From the NCBI RefSeq assembly GCF_000807275.1, contig NZ_CP009056.1:1861192-1925191 (forward strand): a stretch of DNA of 64,000 bases. The letters are read 5' to 3'. Every line of letters starts with the position of its first letter. Position 1 is the stretch's first letter. The translations under genes were made by a program, and so were the position numbers. Below, piece by piece: positions 9,996 through 20,700 of this stretch. Below the pieces are notes generated by a model that saw only the letters and a program-made list of their open reading frames with translations, was not told the origin of the DNA and did not search any database. Origin of the DNA: Frischella perrara (lineage in GTDB: Bacteria > Pseudomonadota > Gammaproteobacteria > Enterobacterales > Orbaceae).

Positions 9996-11081
9996 TTATT
10001 TAAAATATTGTCTAATTTCAACATCATTACATTGTGCACGATGTCGCAGATAATGATCCATCAATGTAATTGCAACCATTGCTTCAGCGATGGGAACCGC
10101 ACGAATTCCGACACAAGGATCGTGTCTCCCATGAGTCGAAACAGTTACATCGTTGCCACGAACGTCAATGGACTGACCGGCAATTTCAATACTTGGCGTA
10201 GCTTTAAGTGCAATACTTGCCTGAATGGTTTGACCGCTACTAATGCCACCTAAAATACCCCCTGCATGGTTGGATTGAAAACCGTTAGTGGTAATTTCAT
10301 CTCGATTTTGGCTACCTCGTTTATCGATCACGTTAAAGCCATCACCAATTTCCACACCTTTTACCGCATTAATGCTCATAAGCGCATGAGCTAAATCAGC
10401 ATCTAACCGATCAAAAACCGGTTCTCCTAATCCAACTGGAACATTCTCAACAACAATTGTTACTTTTGCTCCAATTGAATCGCCGGATTTTTTTAATTCC
10501 CGTAAAAGTTCATCTAGATAAGGTAATTTTTGTTCATCAGCACAGAAAAACGGGTTTTGTTCGACTTGTTGCCAATCTTTAAGTTCACACTGGATATCAC
10601 CCATTTGTGCCAAATAACCGCGAATTGTTAAACCAGCTTTTTCAAATAGGTATTTTTTAGCTATTGCCCCCGCAGCAACGCGCATTGCTGTTTCACGTGC
10701 TGAAGCACGTCCGCCACCGCGATAATCACGTACACCATATTTTTGTTGATAAGTATAATCAGCATGGCTAGGACGAAATATATCTTTTATACGACTATAA
10801 TCTTGTGAGCGTTGATCCGTATTTTCAATCAATAGTCCTATACTTGTACCCGTTGTTTTACCCTCAAATACACCCGATAATATTTTGACTTGATCTGCTT
10901 CACGCCGTTGAGTGGTATATCGTGATGTACCTGGTTTTCGACGATCTAAATCATGTTGTAAATCGGCTTCAGTTAATTCTAATCCAGGTGGTACGCCATC
11001 AATAATACAACCCAAAGCTGATCCATGCGATTCTCCAAATGTGGTAACGTTAAAGAGTTTACCTATTGAATTTCCTGCCAT
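9996..11081 (-). CDS. aroC: Chorismate synthase
   Basis: 361 residues, the normal size. Family signatures are GESHG near the N-terminus, the [13 protein letters not shown] stretch near 47–59, and the [18 protein letters not shown] block near 318–335. The enzyme converts 5-enolpyruvylshikimate-3-phosphate to chorismate with reduced FMN, the last step of the common aromatic pathway. It is 70 bases downstream of prmB on the same strand, the same order as in E. coli, and is likely part of one operon with prmB, the small membrane gene and yfcA. Confidence 0.98.
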   Translation of the reverse strand: MAGNSIGKLFNVTTFGESHGSALGCIIDGVPPGLELTEADLQHDLDRRKPGTSRYTTQRREADQVKILSGVFEGKTTGTSIGLLIENTDQRSQDYSRIKDIFRPSHADYTYQQKYGVRDYRGGGRASARETAMRVAAGAIAKKYLFEKAGLTIRGYLAQMGDIQCELKDWQQVEQNPFFCADEQKLPYLDELLRELKKSGDSIGAKVTIVVENVPVGLGEPVFDRLDADLAHALMSINAVKGVEIGDGFNVIDKRGSQNRDEITTNGFQSNHAGGILGGISSGQTIQASIALKATPSIEIAGQSIDVRGNDVTVSTHGRHDPCVGIRAVPIAEAMVAITLMDHYLRHRAQCNDVEIRQYFK

Positions 11082-11151
11082 AATTATCTTACCCTTTTAT
11101 ACATTATCTTGATTTATCGGTTATCTTACTATTAATCATTGCTAAATATCA

Positions 11152-12054
11152 TTAAAACATATCTTTATATTCAATAAGTTGTTGTTTAGTTAGCATAAAT
11201 ACACCATCACCCCCATGTTTGAATTTAATCCATTTAAAGGGAATTTGAGGATAGTGTTTTTGTAATGCTACGCTACTATTACCCACTTCACAAATTAATA
11301 TACCTAAATCAGATAAATGATCTGCGGCTTGCTTTAAAATCCGTATCACAATATCTAGTCCATCGACGCCTGCTGCTAGCGCTAATTCAGGTTCAATTTT
11401 AAATTCATCCGGTAGATCGTCCATATCTTCTTGATCGACATAAGGAGGGTTAGACACAATAATGTCATATTTAATCTCTGGTAAATCATTAAACAGATCC
11501 GATAATATTGGAAATACCCGATGTGTAAGTTGATGACCTTCAATATTAATTTGTGCGACTTCTAATGCGTCACTTGAAATATCAACCAGATCAACTTCGG
11601 CCTCTGGATATTGGTAAGCACACGCAATACCAATACAACCACTGCCAGTACAAAGATCTAAAATATTACCCGGTTCAAAGTCGATAATATCGGCAAAATG
11701 ATTTGTAATTAACTCACCAATCGGCGAACGTGGGATTAATACACGTTCATCAATATAAAACTCTTGACCACAAAACCAAGCGCGATTAGTTAGATAAGGC
11801 GTTGGTATATGCTCCTGTGTACGAGCCAATACATTATCAATGATAGACTGTTTTTCTTCATCAGTAAGATTAGCTGCATAAAATTCTGCTGGTATGGTCA
11901 AAGGTAAATGAAGCGTCGGTAACACAAGCTGCTTGGCTTCGTCAATCGCATTATCTGTACCATGTCCGTAATAGATGTCAGAACAATTAAATAATGATGC
12001 TGCCCAACGAATATAATCTTGAACAGTGTGTAATTGATTGATGATATTACTCAT
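11152..12054 (-). CDS. prmB: Ribosomal protein uL3 glutamine N5-methyltransferase PrmB
   Basis: 300 residues. The Rossmann-fold SAM-binding motif [14 protein letters not shown] and the catalytic NPPY motif ([12 protein letters not shown]) are both present, as in the HemK/PrmB family. The pairing with aroC selects PrmB rather than PrmC, which usually follows prfA. PrmB methylates a glutamine of ribosomal protein uL3 and aids 50S assembly. It is the first gene of the leftward prmB–aroC–small gene–yfcA run. Its promoter must lie in the 357-base gap shared with dapD. Confidence 0.95.
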   Translation of the reverse strand: MSNIINQLHTVQDYIRWAASLFNCSDIYYGHGTDNAIDEAKQLVLPTLHLPLTIPAEFYAANLTDEEKQSIIDNVLARTQEHIPTPYLTNRAWFCGQEFYIDERVLIPRSPIGELITNHFADIIDFEPGNILDLCTGSGCIGIACAYQYPEAEVDLVDISSDALEVAQINIEGHQLTHRVFPILSDLFNDLPEIKYDIIVSNPPYVDQEDMDDLPDEFKIEPELALAAGVDGLDIVIRILKQAADHLSDLGILICEVGNSSVALQKHYPQIPFKWIKFKHGGDGVFMLTKQQLIEYKDMF

Positions 12055-12411
12055 AAAACTCCCAATGCGATTAGCTTGTAACTTGTTACCATTTACTCTT
12101 TGTAATTGGTTATTTTAGGGGTAATAAGGCGATAATACAAGGTAAGTTAAATAAGTTGTTTACCAGCTATAAATCAGCTTTTTCAATACGACATTTATAA
12201 TGTTTATTATTGATATTTTTATTCGCTGTTTCCATTAGCCAAACCCAACATGCTAACGAAATAACATAAAATAACTAAATATTATTAAACTCAACCAATT
12301 ATAAGAAAACTATTGCTACCATTAAAATGCATTGGATTTTATATTATACTTATTGACTAATTTTAGCTAAAACTAGCTAACAATCCAGTTATTACTAAGG
12401 ACAAAACAACT
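12055..12411. other. Divergent promoter region of prmB and dapD
   Basis: 357 bases between two divergently read genes. A candidate rightward promoter for dapD is TTAAAA at 12322–12327 and TATACT at 12345–12350 with a 17-base spacer. Just after it, TAGCTAA occurs twice (within 12361–12380). The dapD ribosome-binding site is AAGGAC. No leftward promoter could be assigned with confidence. Confidence 0.35.
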
Positions 12412-13236
12412 ATGCAACAATTACAAACGATCATTGAAGCAGCATTTGAACGTCGTGCTGAAATCACACCAACTAATGTTGATGTCGCAACACGCGATGC
12501 CATTAATCAAGCAATTGAACTTTTAGATAGCGGTAAAATGCGTGTAGCAGAAAAAATCAATGGTGGTTGGGTAACACATCAATGGTTAAAAAAAGCGGTA
12601 CTTTTATCTTTTAGAATTAATGATAATCAATTAATCGATGGTGGAGAAACAAATTATTACGACAAAGTGCCATTAAAATTTGCTGACTATGATGAGGCGC
12701 GTTTCAAGCAAGAAGGCTTCCGTGTCGTACCGTCAGCGATTGCGCGTAAAGGTGCTTATGTGGCACGTAATACTGTGTTAATGCCTTCCTATGTTAATAT
12801 TGGAGCGTATGTTGATGAAGGTACAATGGTTGATACTTGGGTAACCGTAGGGTCTTGTGCTCAAATTGGTAAAAATGTTCACCTTTCTGGTGGCGTAGGA
12901 ATTGGGGGAGTATTAGAGCCACTACAAGCCAACCCTACTATTATTGAAGATAATTGCTTTATTGGTGCTCGCAGTGAAATTGTTGAAGGCGTTATCGTTG
13001 AAGAAGGTAGTGTTATTTCAATGGGCGTGTTTATTGGGCAAAGTACCCGTATCTATGATCGTGCGACAGGTGAAATTCATTATGGTCGTGTTCCGGCAGG
13101 ATCAGTCGTTGTTTCAGGTAACTTACCATCTAAAGATGGTTCTTACAGTTTATATTGTGCTGTCATTGTGAAAAAAGTAGATGCTAAAACACGTGGTAAA
13201 GTCGGTATAAACGAATTACTTCGTACAATTGATTAA
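12412..13236 (+). CDS. dapD: Tetrahydrodipicolinate N-succinyltransferase
   Basis: 274 residues, the same size as E. coli DapD. The central part (about 110–225) shows left-handed beta-helix hexapeptide repeats such as [12 protein letters not shown] and [15 protein letters not shown], and the N-terminal helical domain is complete. The enzyme succinylates tetrahydrodipicolinate using succinyl-CoA in lysine and meso-diaminopimelate synthesis, so it also feeds cell-wall assembly. It is monocistronic here: a strong hairpin with a T-run (13290–13319) follows the stop. Confidence 0.98.
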   Translation: MQQLQTIIEAAFERRAEITPTNVDVATRDAINQAIELLDSGKMRVAEKINGGWVTHQWLKKAVLLSFRINDNQLIDGGETNYYDKVPLKFADYDEARFKQEGFRVVPSAIARKGAYVARNTVLMPSYVNIGAYVDEGTMVDTWVTVGSCAQIGKNVHLSGGVGIGGVLEPLQANPTIIEDNCFIGARSEIVEGVIVEEGSVISMGVFIGQSTRIYDRATGEIHYGRVPAGSVVVSGNLPSKDGSYSLYCAVIVKKVDAKTRGKVGINELLRTID

Positions 13237-13289
13237 TTGACATATAATTAAACTCGCTTAACTGATTTTAATTTATTTAATTATTATTT

Positions 13290-13319
13290 CGTCGCTCTGG
13301 TAGCGACGATTATTTTTTA
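13290..13319 (+). terminator. Terminator after dapD
   Basis: Perfect 7-bp stem CGTCGCT / AGCGACG with a 5-base loop, followed by ATTATTTTTTAT. It is a standard rho-independent terminator 53 bases after the dapD stop and just before the yajQ start. Confidence 0.8.
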
Positions 13320-13331
13320 TGGGAGTAAATC

Positions 13332-13823
13332 ATGCCTTCATTTGATATTGTGTCTGAAATTGATATGCCTGAAGTTCGTAATGGTGTTGAAAATGCCACG
13401 CGTGAACTTAGCACACGTTGGGATTTTCGCAATGTTCCAGCATCATTTGAACTAAATGAAAAAAATGAAACCATTAAAGTATCTAGTGAATCTGACTTTC
13501 AGGTACAACAATTACTAGATATCTTACGCGATAAACTTGCAAAACGAGGAATTGATGGCGGTGCATTAGAAATCCCTGAAGAGTTAGAACACAGTGGTAA
13601 AACTTACGCTACTACCGTTAAACTTAAACAAGGAATTGATAAAGAGTTAGCTAAAAAAGTGATTAAATTAATCAAGGATAGTAAGCTAAAAGTACAAACG
13701 CAAATTCAAGGAGAGCAAGTACGGGTTACCGGTAAAGCACGTGATGATTTGCAAGCTGTAATTGCCCTAGTTAAAGGTGCTGAACTTGGTCAACCTTTCC
13801 AATTTAATAATTTTCGTGATTAA
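13332..13823 (+). CDS. yajQ: YajQ family nucleotide-binding protein
   Basis: 163 residues, full length for the family. It starts with the characteristic [20 protein letters not shown] and has the tandem RRM-like halves ending in FNNFRD. YajQ proteins bind nucleotides (some relatives bind c-di-GMP) and RNA; the precise role in this organism is unknown. The ATG follows GGGAG seven bases upstream. The gene is flanked by the dapD terminator and its own hairpin, so it is probably monocistronic. Confidence 0.95.
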   Translation: MPSFDIVSEIDMPEVRNGVENATRELSTRWDFRNVPASFELNEKNETIKVSSESDFQVQQLLDILRDKLAKRGIDGGALEIPEELEHSGKTYATTVKLKQGIDKELAKKVIKLIKDSKLKVQTQIQGEQVRVTGKARDDLQAVIALVKGAELGQPFQFNNFRD

Positions 13824-13890
13824 TATTAATTAGCAATATTAAAATCGAATATTAACCAAGACTAAGGCTTAAAATTAAAGTCATCCATAT

Positions 13891-13929
13891 AATTGACTTG
13901 TCATTGTCAAAAAAAATGATAAGTCAATT
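13891..13929 (+). terminator. Hairpin downstream of yajQ
   Basis: 15-bp stem with a single G·U-type mismatch (arms 13891–13905 and 13915–13929, core TTGACTT / AAGTCAA) and a 9-base loop, 68 bases after the yajQ stop. There is no clean T-run behind it, so termination is plausible but unproven. Confidence 0.4.
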
Positions 13930-14066
13930 TCATCATTTGTCTATTATTCAATAAATCCATATATTTTAAATAAAATCAGTCTTTGATAATTAATATGTTC
14001 ATTTTATAAATCGTTTTATACTAAGATAAATGATTAATAACTAAACAAAATTATGGAGGTTTTCCC

Positions 14067-14447
14067 ATGACCCAATCACGACGCTCTAAAGGGTTAAAAA
14101 TGATTGCTGAACTATATGGTGATATTGGTACAGAAGGGTTAAAAACAAATGCTAAATTAGCACCTAAATTAGATGAGTACATTTCTGACTTTGCCTATGG
14201 TGATATTTACAATCGTAATAGTTTAACCTTACAACAAAAACAAATCGTGACCATCTCCTCACTTATCACACAAGGTTGCGTAGAAAACGAATTAAGAATA
14301 CATATTCATGGTGGATTAAATGCCGGTTTGACTGAAGAACAAATCATTGATATTTGTGTTCACAGTTTACCTTATATTGGCTTTCCTCGAGTTACCAATG
14401 CTTTAGAAACTGCTCATAAAGTATTTGAAGAAAGAAAAAAGAAATAA
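14067..14447 (+). CDS. Carboxymuconolactone decarboxylase (CMD) family protein
   Basis: 126 residues, a single CMD domain. The family core is seen in TLQQKQIVTISSLITQG, CVENELRIHIHGGLNAG and TEEQIIDICVHSLPYIGFPR. The residues between Cys and His follow the decarboxylase-like pattern (C-x2-E-x4-H-x-H-G) rather than the CxxC of AhpD peroxidase partners, so an alkylhydroperoxidase role is unlikely. The substrate is unknown. GGAGG stands nine bases before the ATG, a strong ribosome-binding site. It stands alone, with a hairpin after the stop, next to the accessory cassette at 14.8–17.2 kb. Confidence 0.85.
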   Translation: MTQSRRSKGLKMIAELYGDIGTEGLKTNAKLAPKLDEYISDFAYGDIYNRNSLTLQQKQIVTISSLITQGCVENELRIHIHGGLNAGLTEEQIIDICVHSLPYIGFPRVTNALETAHKVFEERKKK

Positions 14448-14811
14448 CTACAATATAGCAACCTAACCTATCTGCTACATAATCATAGATGACTAAGATG
14501 ATCATTGGTTTTATGATCATCTTGATTTAGTTTATTAAGAATGTGGTTTAATGAATGGATTTACTCTAAAATAAGCAATATTTCGTTATTAAAATTATCT
14601 GTTATTTATACAAATATAATATTTCTTTCAATAAAGTAAATTCAATAATATCATTTACACAAATGAAGATTAGATGAGTTTTATATGGAAACCACTCTTT
14701 TTTTATTTTCCTGATACGGTCACCATTATTCAATTATTACCTGAATAGTAAATAAAATAGGTATGAATATTTGCTCTTAACTCACATTATTATCAGAAAA
14801 AAATTAAAACT
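14448..14811. other. Convergent intergenic region with one hairpin
   Basis: About 360 bases between the CMD gene and the end of the leftward cassette. It contains the hairpin at 14495–14523. The rest is AT-rich without a recognisable gene or repeat. Confidence 0.4.
14495..14523 (+). terminator. Terminator-like hairpin after the CMD gene
   Basis: Perfect 11-bp stem AAGATGATCAT / ATGATCATCTT with a 7-base loop, 48 bases after the stop, followed by the T-rich GATTTAGTTTATT. Confidence 0.55.
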
Positions 14812-16053
14812 TTAAGAATAAAAAAATATTCTTGGTATATATATCACCATAATGAATATAAGGGATAAAACAAATGGTGATAAAGAGAGAATGAAAAAAA
14901 TATGCAACCACATAGAAGTTTCTTTTTGTTGCTCATCGAGCATTCGTTTTTCATTCACGATCATATCTCTAAGCGTTTCAGGACAAGATAGATATCGATT
15001 TATAAATCCGTCAAATACATTTTTACTTGCAGATTTAATAGCATTAAGATTATTTAATTGAACTTTAACTGTTGAAGTTAAGATTAAACTTGTAAAAGTT
15101 ATTCCTATAAATAACATTAAAATTTCATATTTATCTTTTGAGTTAAATATTGCAATTACACCAGCCAAAGAAATAGGAATACCTAATAATTTTGCTTGAA
15201 TGTCTGATAACGTTTTTGAGCATTTTTCTGAAAAGTCTATTTCAGCATTAGCTACCTCTTGCCTTATTTTTTGAAACGAAAATTTATCAAAATATAACTT
15301 TAAATTATTTAAAAATAATTCTTGAAATTTTTTTATTTCAGTTACCAAGGATATAAATCTTATTTCTTCTGGAAGTGGTCTAAGAAAATCATTTAAGGTA
15401 GTTAAAAATATATTTTTCTTCTCGTTTATTAATAAATCATCTGATTCTTCAAGAAATAATTCATTGAATATATCAGAATCAATTTTATCGACCAGTAAGG
15501 TTGGATTGTTAAAATTAATTTTTAACAACATTTTATCCACTATACCCTCTTCAGACTTACAAAAATAAACTAAACATAAAAATTTTTCTTCAAAATAAGT
15601 ACCTTCAGCTTGAGAAGAAAGGTAGTTAACAAGTTTAACTAATATTTTTAATTTTGAATCAGTTATATTTATTCCAACTTCTTTTGAGTAATAATCGTCC
15701 TTAACAATATAAAACTCTTCTGGATAATTACATTTTATTAACTCATAATTAGCAGCATAAATAAAATCAGCCCAACTCAAATAAAATGCAATTAAACCAT
15801 CGGGCGCCAATTTTATAGTAAATTTTATAGAATCATTTTTTTTACAATTAGGAAAGCCATTATTTTTATTAACAAAATTATTATTTATTTCGAATTTAGC
15901 GTCTTGAATAAAATTAGAATCAAAATCAATTTCACTCAGTTTTTTACGAAGCGGATTTGTATATGATCCATTATAACTAAAACGTCTGTCATTAGAATCA
16001 TATACTGGCTTGTTTAAGTGTCGATATAAATCAATTATACTTTTAAAGCTCAT
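14812..16053 (-). CDS. Membrane protein of unknown function, cassette partner of NA37 protein
   Basis: 413 residues, family not recognised. The first ~285 residues are soluble, rich in Lys, Asn, Ile and Phe, with a possible coiled region around 230–285. Three or four hydrophobic helices follow: about 291–306 (LLGIPISLAGVIAIF), 313–333 (MLFIGITFTSLILTS), and a long hairpin-like pair at 381–411. This soluble sensor plus C-terminal membrane segment layout resembles membrane effectors of phage-defence systems, but that is only an analogy. It starts 11 bases after the stop of the NA37-type gene, so the two form an operon. Base composition is even more AT-rich than the neighbours, suggesting acquired DNA. 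Confidence 0.75.
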   Translation of the reverse strand: MSFKSIIDLYRHLNKPVYDSNDRRFSYNGSYTNPLRKKLSEIDFDSNFIQDAKFEINNNFVNKNNGFPNCKKNDSIKFTIKLAPDGLIAFYLSWADFIYAANYELIKCNYPEEFYIVKDDYYSKEVGINITDSKLKILVKLVNYLSSQAEGTYFEEKFLCLVYFCKSEEGIVDKMLLKINFNNPTLLVDKIDSDIFNELFLEESDDLLINEKKNIFLTTLNDFLRPLPEEIRFISLVTEIKKFQELFLNNLKLYFDKFSFQKIRQEVANAEIDFSEKCSKTLSDIQAKLLGIPISLAGVIAIFNSKDKYEILMLFIGITFTSLILTSTVKVQLNNLNAIKSASKNVFDGFINRYLSCPETLRDMIVNEKRMLDEQQKETSMWLHIFFILSLSPFVLSLIFIMVIYIPRIFFYS

Positions 16054-16064
16054 TAACTAATCTC

Positions 16065-17174
16065 TTAAATTTTTAAAATTTCTTTGACTTTATTACTAGA
16101 TATTTCGTCCATATCAAAGATAAGTTTCCCGAATTTTCCTTTTTTTTCATCAAAATAAATTTTATGAGCTTCCGTTGTTCCTAAAAGTTTACGTGCAAAA
16201 TTAAGAGTGTAATCATCATTTTCAAGTTTGACTTTTAACATTTTATTTAATTGATCTTTATTAACATTAAATGCCGCAGATATATTAACACTTTCACTAT
16301 TTAGTATTTCTAATAATTCATCTGCTTTTTGGTTACTATTTTGAAAACCTGACAAATCTAAAATAAGTCTGGCTTTAGAAATTACTTGTTCTAAAGTTGC
16401 CATTTGTTTTTTATCACAACAATATGTTAAATATTTAATCAATTCATCTTTAAAGTCGTTTGTATATTTTTTTATTTCAGGATCATTTTCAAAAAATGCT
16501 TCACTAACATCTATTATATTTTTTGTCATTTTTGAAGCAGTTGTATTTTTTTGACAACCAAGAGCTGTAATGAAGTAACTAGATGTATTTCCATCTGTCG
16601 CAGAACTAACAAAACTTAAATAAAAATTGTCATCATTTTTTGATGCTAATGCTTGGGAATAATGTGTACAATTTATTCTTGTTGCCTGATGTATCTTAGA
16701 TAAATCAATAGATAGTAATTCTTCTAAATTTAAATTATCTGTAATCGTCAAAGCATCTTTTTGCTTTATCATTGCAATTACTAAATAAGAATTTTTATCA
16801 TAAAAATAATCAAGAAATAAAATATATCCGCCCGAAGATGACTTAATTTTACTAGCTTTTGTCGCTAATTCATTCATTACTAAAACAGATAAATCAATAA
16901 ACGCTTGTTTAGTTTTTCTTTTTAAGGAATGATATTTTTGAAATGCATCGGGAAATTTTCCTCGGCGAATTTTATCAGTGTCAAATGAACTATATGTAAC
17001 AGTGTTGTATTTTTTACCATATTTTTGTATTAATTCTTGCGAAAGTTTTATAACGATAGGGGAATTGCAATCTAATTCTTTAGTTCTTAAGTTATATTTT
17101 TTTTTATCATCAATATCCATGTATTGTTCTTTTAATAACTCATGAACAATTGCATGACGTAAGGTAAAGCTCAT
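16065..17174 (-). CDS. Nucleoid-associated protein of the NA37/YejK (NdpA) type
   Basis: 369 residues from the preferred ATG, which is preceded by AAAGGAGATG, a near-perfect ribosome-binding site; an in-frame ATG 63 bases further upstream lacks one. The N-terminus (MSFTLRHAIVHELLKEQ) and the layout of the first ~330 residues resemble the NA37 family of nucleoid-associated proteins (E. coli YejK). Sequence identity to YejK looks low. The housekeeping YejK gene would be expected elsewhere, so this is likely a divergent accessory copy. It is the promoter-proximal gene of a two-gene cassette with the membrane protein at 14812–16053. A DNA-binding role is inferred from the family. Confidence 0.7.
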   Translation of the reverse strand: MSFTLRHAIVHELLKEQYMDIDDKKKYNLRTKELDCNSPIVIKLSQELIQKYGKKYNTVTYSSFDTDKIRRGKFPDAFQKYHSLKRKTKQAFIDLSVLVMNELATKASKIKSSSGGYILFLDYFYDKNSYLVIAMIKQKDALTITDNLNLEELLSIDLSKIHQATRINCTHYSQALASKNDDNFYLSFVSSATDGNTSSYFITALGCQKNTTASKMTKNIIDVSEAFFENDPEIKKYTNDFKDELIKYLTYCCDKKQMATLEQVISKARLILDLSGFQNSNQKADELLEILNSESVNISAAFNVNKDQLNKMLKVKLENDDYTLNFARKLLGTTEAHKIYFDEKKGKFGKLIFDMDEISSNKVKEILKI

Positions 17175-17714
17175 TAAAACATCTCCTTTCCTAAACTGTA
17201 GTTCATAATTACTTAATAAAATTAAGTTATAAAACATAATTAATTAACATAATTAATTATTCTTTATTTTTATTAACTGGAAATATAATTCTTTTAATGA
17301 AATTACAAAATGCAATATCCTTTGCTATATTTCTAATAAATCCATAAGTTATGAAATTAGCTCTTATCTTTAAACATTTTAAATAGGTATACTAGGATCT
17401 AGATATAAGAGTAGCTTTTCTTTTTTTAATTTCGTTAATCTTCAAATATTTTTTCTAATAATGAAATATAATTACCGGATTTTTCTTTTATATAGACGAT
17501 AGAATTCTTGCAATATCGCTTCTTTATACTTTATCGTCGTCCTATTAATATAATATCAATATTTTATTATTAATATTTAAATATTATAAAATAGCTTTTA
17601 ATAATTTTGAAGCTAGCATTTTCTACTTTAACAATAAATAAGAAATCAACTTTAATATGGAATTAGATGTATTCATAATAATGAGAAAGATGCCCAATTG
17701 GGCATCTTTTAGAT
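17175..17714. other. Intergenic region upstream of the NA37 cassette
   Basis: About 540 very AT-rich bases between the cassette and the mukB stop. It should contain the cassette promoter. The only clear structure is the mukB terminator at 17686–17709. No coding remnant was seen. Confidence 0.4.
17686..17709 (-). terminator. Terminator after mukB
   Basis: Perfect 10-bp stem AAAGATGCCC / GGGCATCTTT with loop AATT, lying six bases beyond the mukB stop. T-runs flank the stem on both strands, short on the minus strand (TTTCTCATT), so it probably ends the mukFEB transcript. Confidence 0.75.
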
Positions 17715-20700
17715 TTAAGCAAATCCTTTTAAACCAACTACATGAACATGCTCATGATTGTTAACCACTTTACGAACTAACTTGTAGGTTGTTCCTTTTT
17801 CAGGACTTATATTTTCTGGAGCTGCGATAATCAATTGCATGGCTAGTTTTTCACACAATTCAAATAATGTGGCGATTGATTTGGCATCCAAGCGAGCCGC
17901 TTCATCTAGGAAGAGTAATCGACAAGGTAAAATATCTTTACTTCTTAGACGTTTTGACTCTTCTTCCCAACTTTGAATTACCATTAGTAGAATCGACATA
18001 CCAGTACCAATAGCTTCACCAGTTGATAAGGCTCCACTCTCTGCTCGTAACCAACCATCAGCACCACGATTAACTTCAACATCTAAATCAAGATAATTAC
18101 GATAATCAAGTAATTCCTCACCGACATTTTGCGCAGTACGTTGCCCCATATCAATATGCGGATTTAAACGTTGATATAGTTTGGCTAATGCTTCAGAAAA
18201 AGTGATTTTATTATTAGTGAATAGATCCTGATGATTATCTTGTTCATCCGATAATGCACTTAACAAAGTCGAATGAGTTTCACGAATATTGACATTTAAT
18301 CGTACACCATTAACCTGACCAAATGATACCGCTTGCAACCCTTGATTTAACATACGGATACGATTTTGTTCACGCTGAATAGTTTTACGAATAATATTAG
18401 CCACACTTTTGGCGCTGATCGCTAATTGTTGCTCTCGACTCGTCAACTCTTCAGTCAGGCGATTTAATTCAATTTCCATTTGTTCAATCGCTTCGATTGG
18501 GTCATCTGTTTTGACTATATCTTGGCGAATACGTTCGCGAAGATGTTGGTAGACAGCTATATAAAAATGAATTTTCCGTTCTGGATGTTTTAAGTCTTCA
18601 GACAGACGCAAGACATCGCGCAGATGTTCATTATCTGCTACAGCTAAACGCAGTGAACCTAAGGCCTTATCCGACATGGAGCGTAATTCATCCGCACTTA
18701 AATAAGCCAATTCACGACGATGTAATCGACGTTCTACCCCATTATCCTTAACCAAGCGTAGTACAATACACCAACCCACCTTTGCTTGTACAACTTGCTC
18801 GCGTTTAATTTGATAATCTTTCTCAACCTGACGCAATTTTTTCTGTAATTGGGTCATTTCGTTTTCACACATCACAATTTGTTTTTCAAGTGATGAGCAA
18901 AGTTGGCGATTTTGATTCACTTTTTGATGAATTTCATCGCGTCGTTGGCGAGCACGTTCTTCAGTTGTAGCATCCGCTTTAACGCCTATTTGTTCAATCT
19001 CTTTTTTCAGATCATCAAGTACTGCACGCTTAGTTTCATAAGCACTTTTTAATGATGCTAATGTTTGATGACTTTGATTGTACTTATTCTGGCAGCTTTG
19101 CATTTTATTACGTGCATCAAGTCTTTCTTTTTCAACAATTTCTAGGCGATGACGTAATTTTTCATTTAAATCGGAATTTTCCGTCAACATCCCCGCCGAA
19201 TCGGCATAACTAAAGTGAGTTCGACGTTGTATCACTTCCGTTAAAGCAAAAACTTGTTGCTTTATAACCCGTTGTTGTTGAGTAACTTGCTCATATTGCT
19301 GATGTAAATTATCATTTTGTTGCGGATCACTTTGTAACACATTAATTAATGGTTCCAATTCAATAATCGTTTTCTGATGTTCATTAACATAATTTAGCGC
19401 ATCTTGAGCTTGCCCAACCTGATCCCGTAAATCATCGACCCGATCTGCCAGATCTTCATCAGCTAATAAATGTAAGTAAGATAATAGTTTATTAACTAAA
19501 TTAAGTTGTTCCTTAGTTTCAACGACATTTTGTTGATTTTGTTGATCAAAAGATTGTTGTTGATTAAATTCACGTTCAATCTCACTACGACGAGTGGTTA
19601 ATTTTTGAATTTCTGCTTCTGGATCCGGTTCAAAGGCTACCGCTAAATATTGTCCAACAAATTGGCTGAAGTTTTGTTCAATACGTTGTATTTTTTGTAA
19701 ATCAAATGATAATTTCGCATACTCTTCATGCAGTTGATCTCGTTCAGTGGTCAATTTATCAAGATGTTTTTCACGTGCAGCCCGCCCAAATAATGGCACT
19801 TGAGGAAAACGTGAGTAACGCCACTGCCGATCACCGGTTTTAACTAAGACTGCATTAGTTAATTCTTCGTTATCAAAAACACTATCATCGAATGAAGCAG
19901 GATCACCTTCTATAAAATATAAATCATCTGGACAATCTTCTAAGTTGTCTAAATGTGCTTTAACTAGGCTCAAGTCAGGAACAACAATGGCTTGACGTGA
20001 TGGTCCATAAAGTGCCGAAAAATACGGCGCATCGTCAATAGTCACATCCTCGTAAATTTCAGAAAGTAAGACACCATTAAAACGTTCAGCAAGCGTACTT
20101 AATCGACTATCATCAGCACCATTAGGTTGATTAAGTTGGTTGATTGTTTTGTCTAATTCATCACGTCGATGAATGACATGATCTCGCTCTTGAGTGATCT
20201 GCCGCTCTTGCTCTAACAGCTTTTGCATATACTCAGTGACTTGCTGAGTGTCAGCTAATGGCGCAGCAACTTGTTCTCGTAATGCGGTTAATGCATCTTG
20301 AGCTTTTATCCAATTTGGTGCTTTTTGCCGATATTCAGACATTTTAACCTGAATATGTTCTAATTCTTGCCTACTTGCAATACGTTTTTCGCTTGATTCA
20401 TTAGCCAAATTAACATTTTCGTCAAGAGTCGCTTCCAATGTTAATTTCACTTCATCTAATTCATCAAAGTTAATTTTACGACCAATGCGTTTACAGAACT
20501 GATTTAATAAAGTTTCTGCTTCTTTTTGCTGATAGAAACGTTGTTCTAATTCAGCTAATTGAAGTTGTAAAACCTCCGCATTTTGCGCTTGATAACTAAG
20601 AGATGGCCACTCCCTCATCACCTGTTTTGCAGTCTGCCAAGCATCACTACGTGTCACATCACCGACTAATTTAATAACCAATTGATAAGCGTGATCAAAT

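Noticed and set aside
14067-14447. AhpD-type alkylhydroperoxidase
   Set aside because: The CxxC pair required for that activity is missing; the sequence fits the decarboxylase-like branch.
16065-17714. CRISPR array or repeat cluster in the AT-rich region
   Set aside because: The stretch is rich in A/T runs but no regularly spaced repeats were found.
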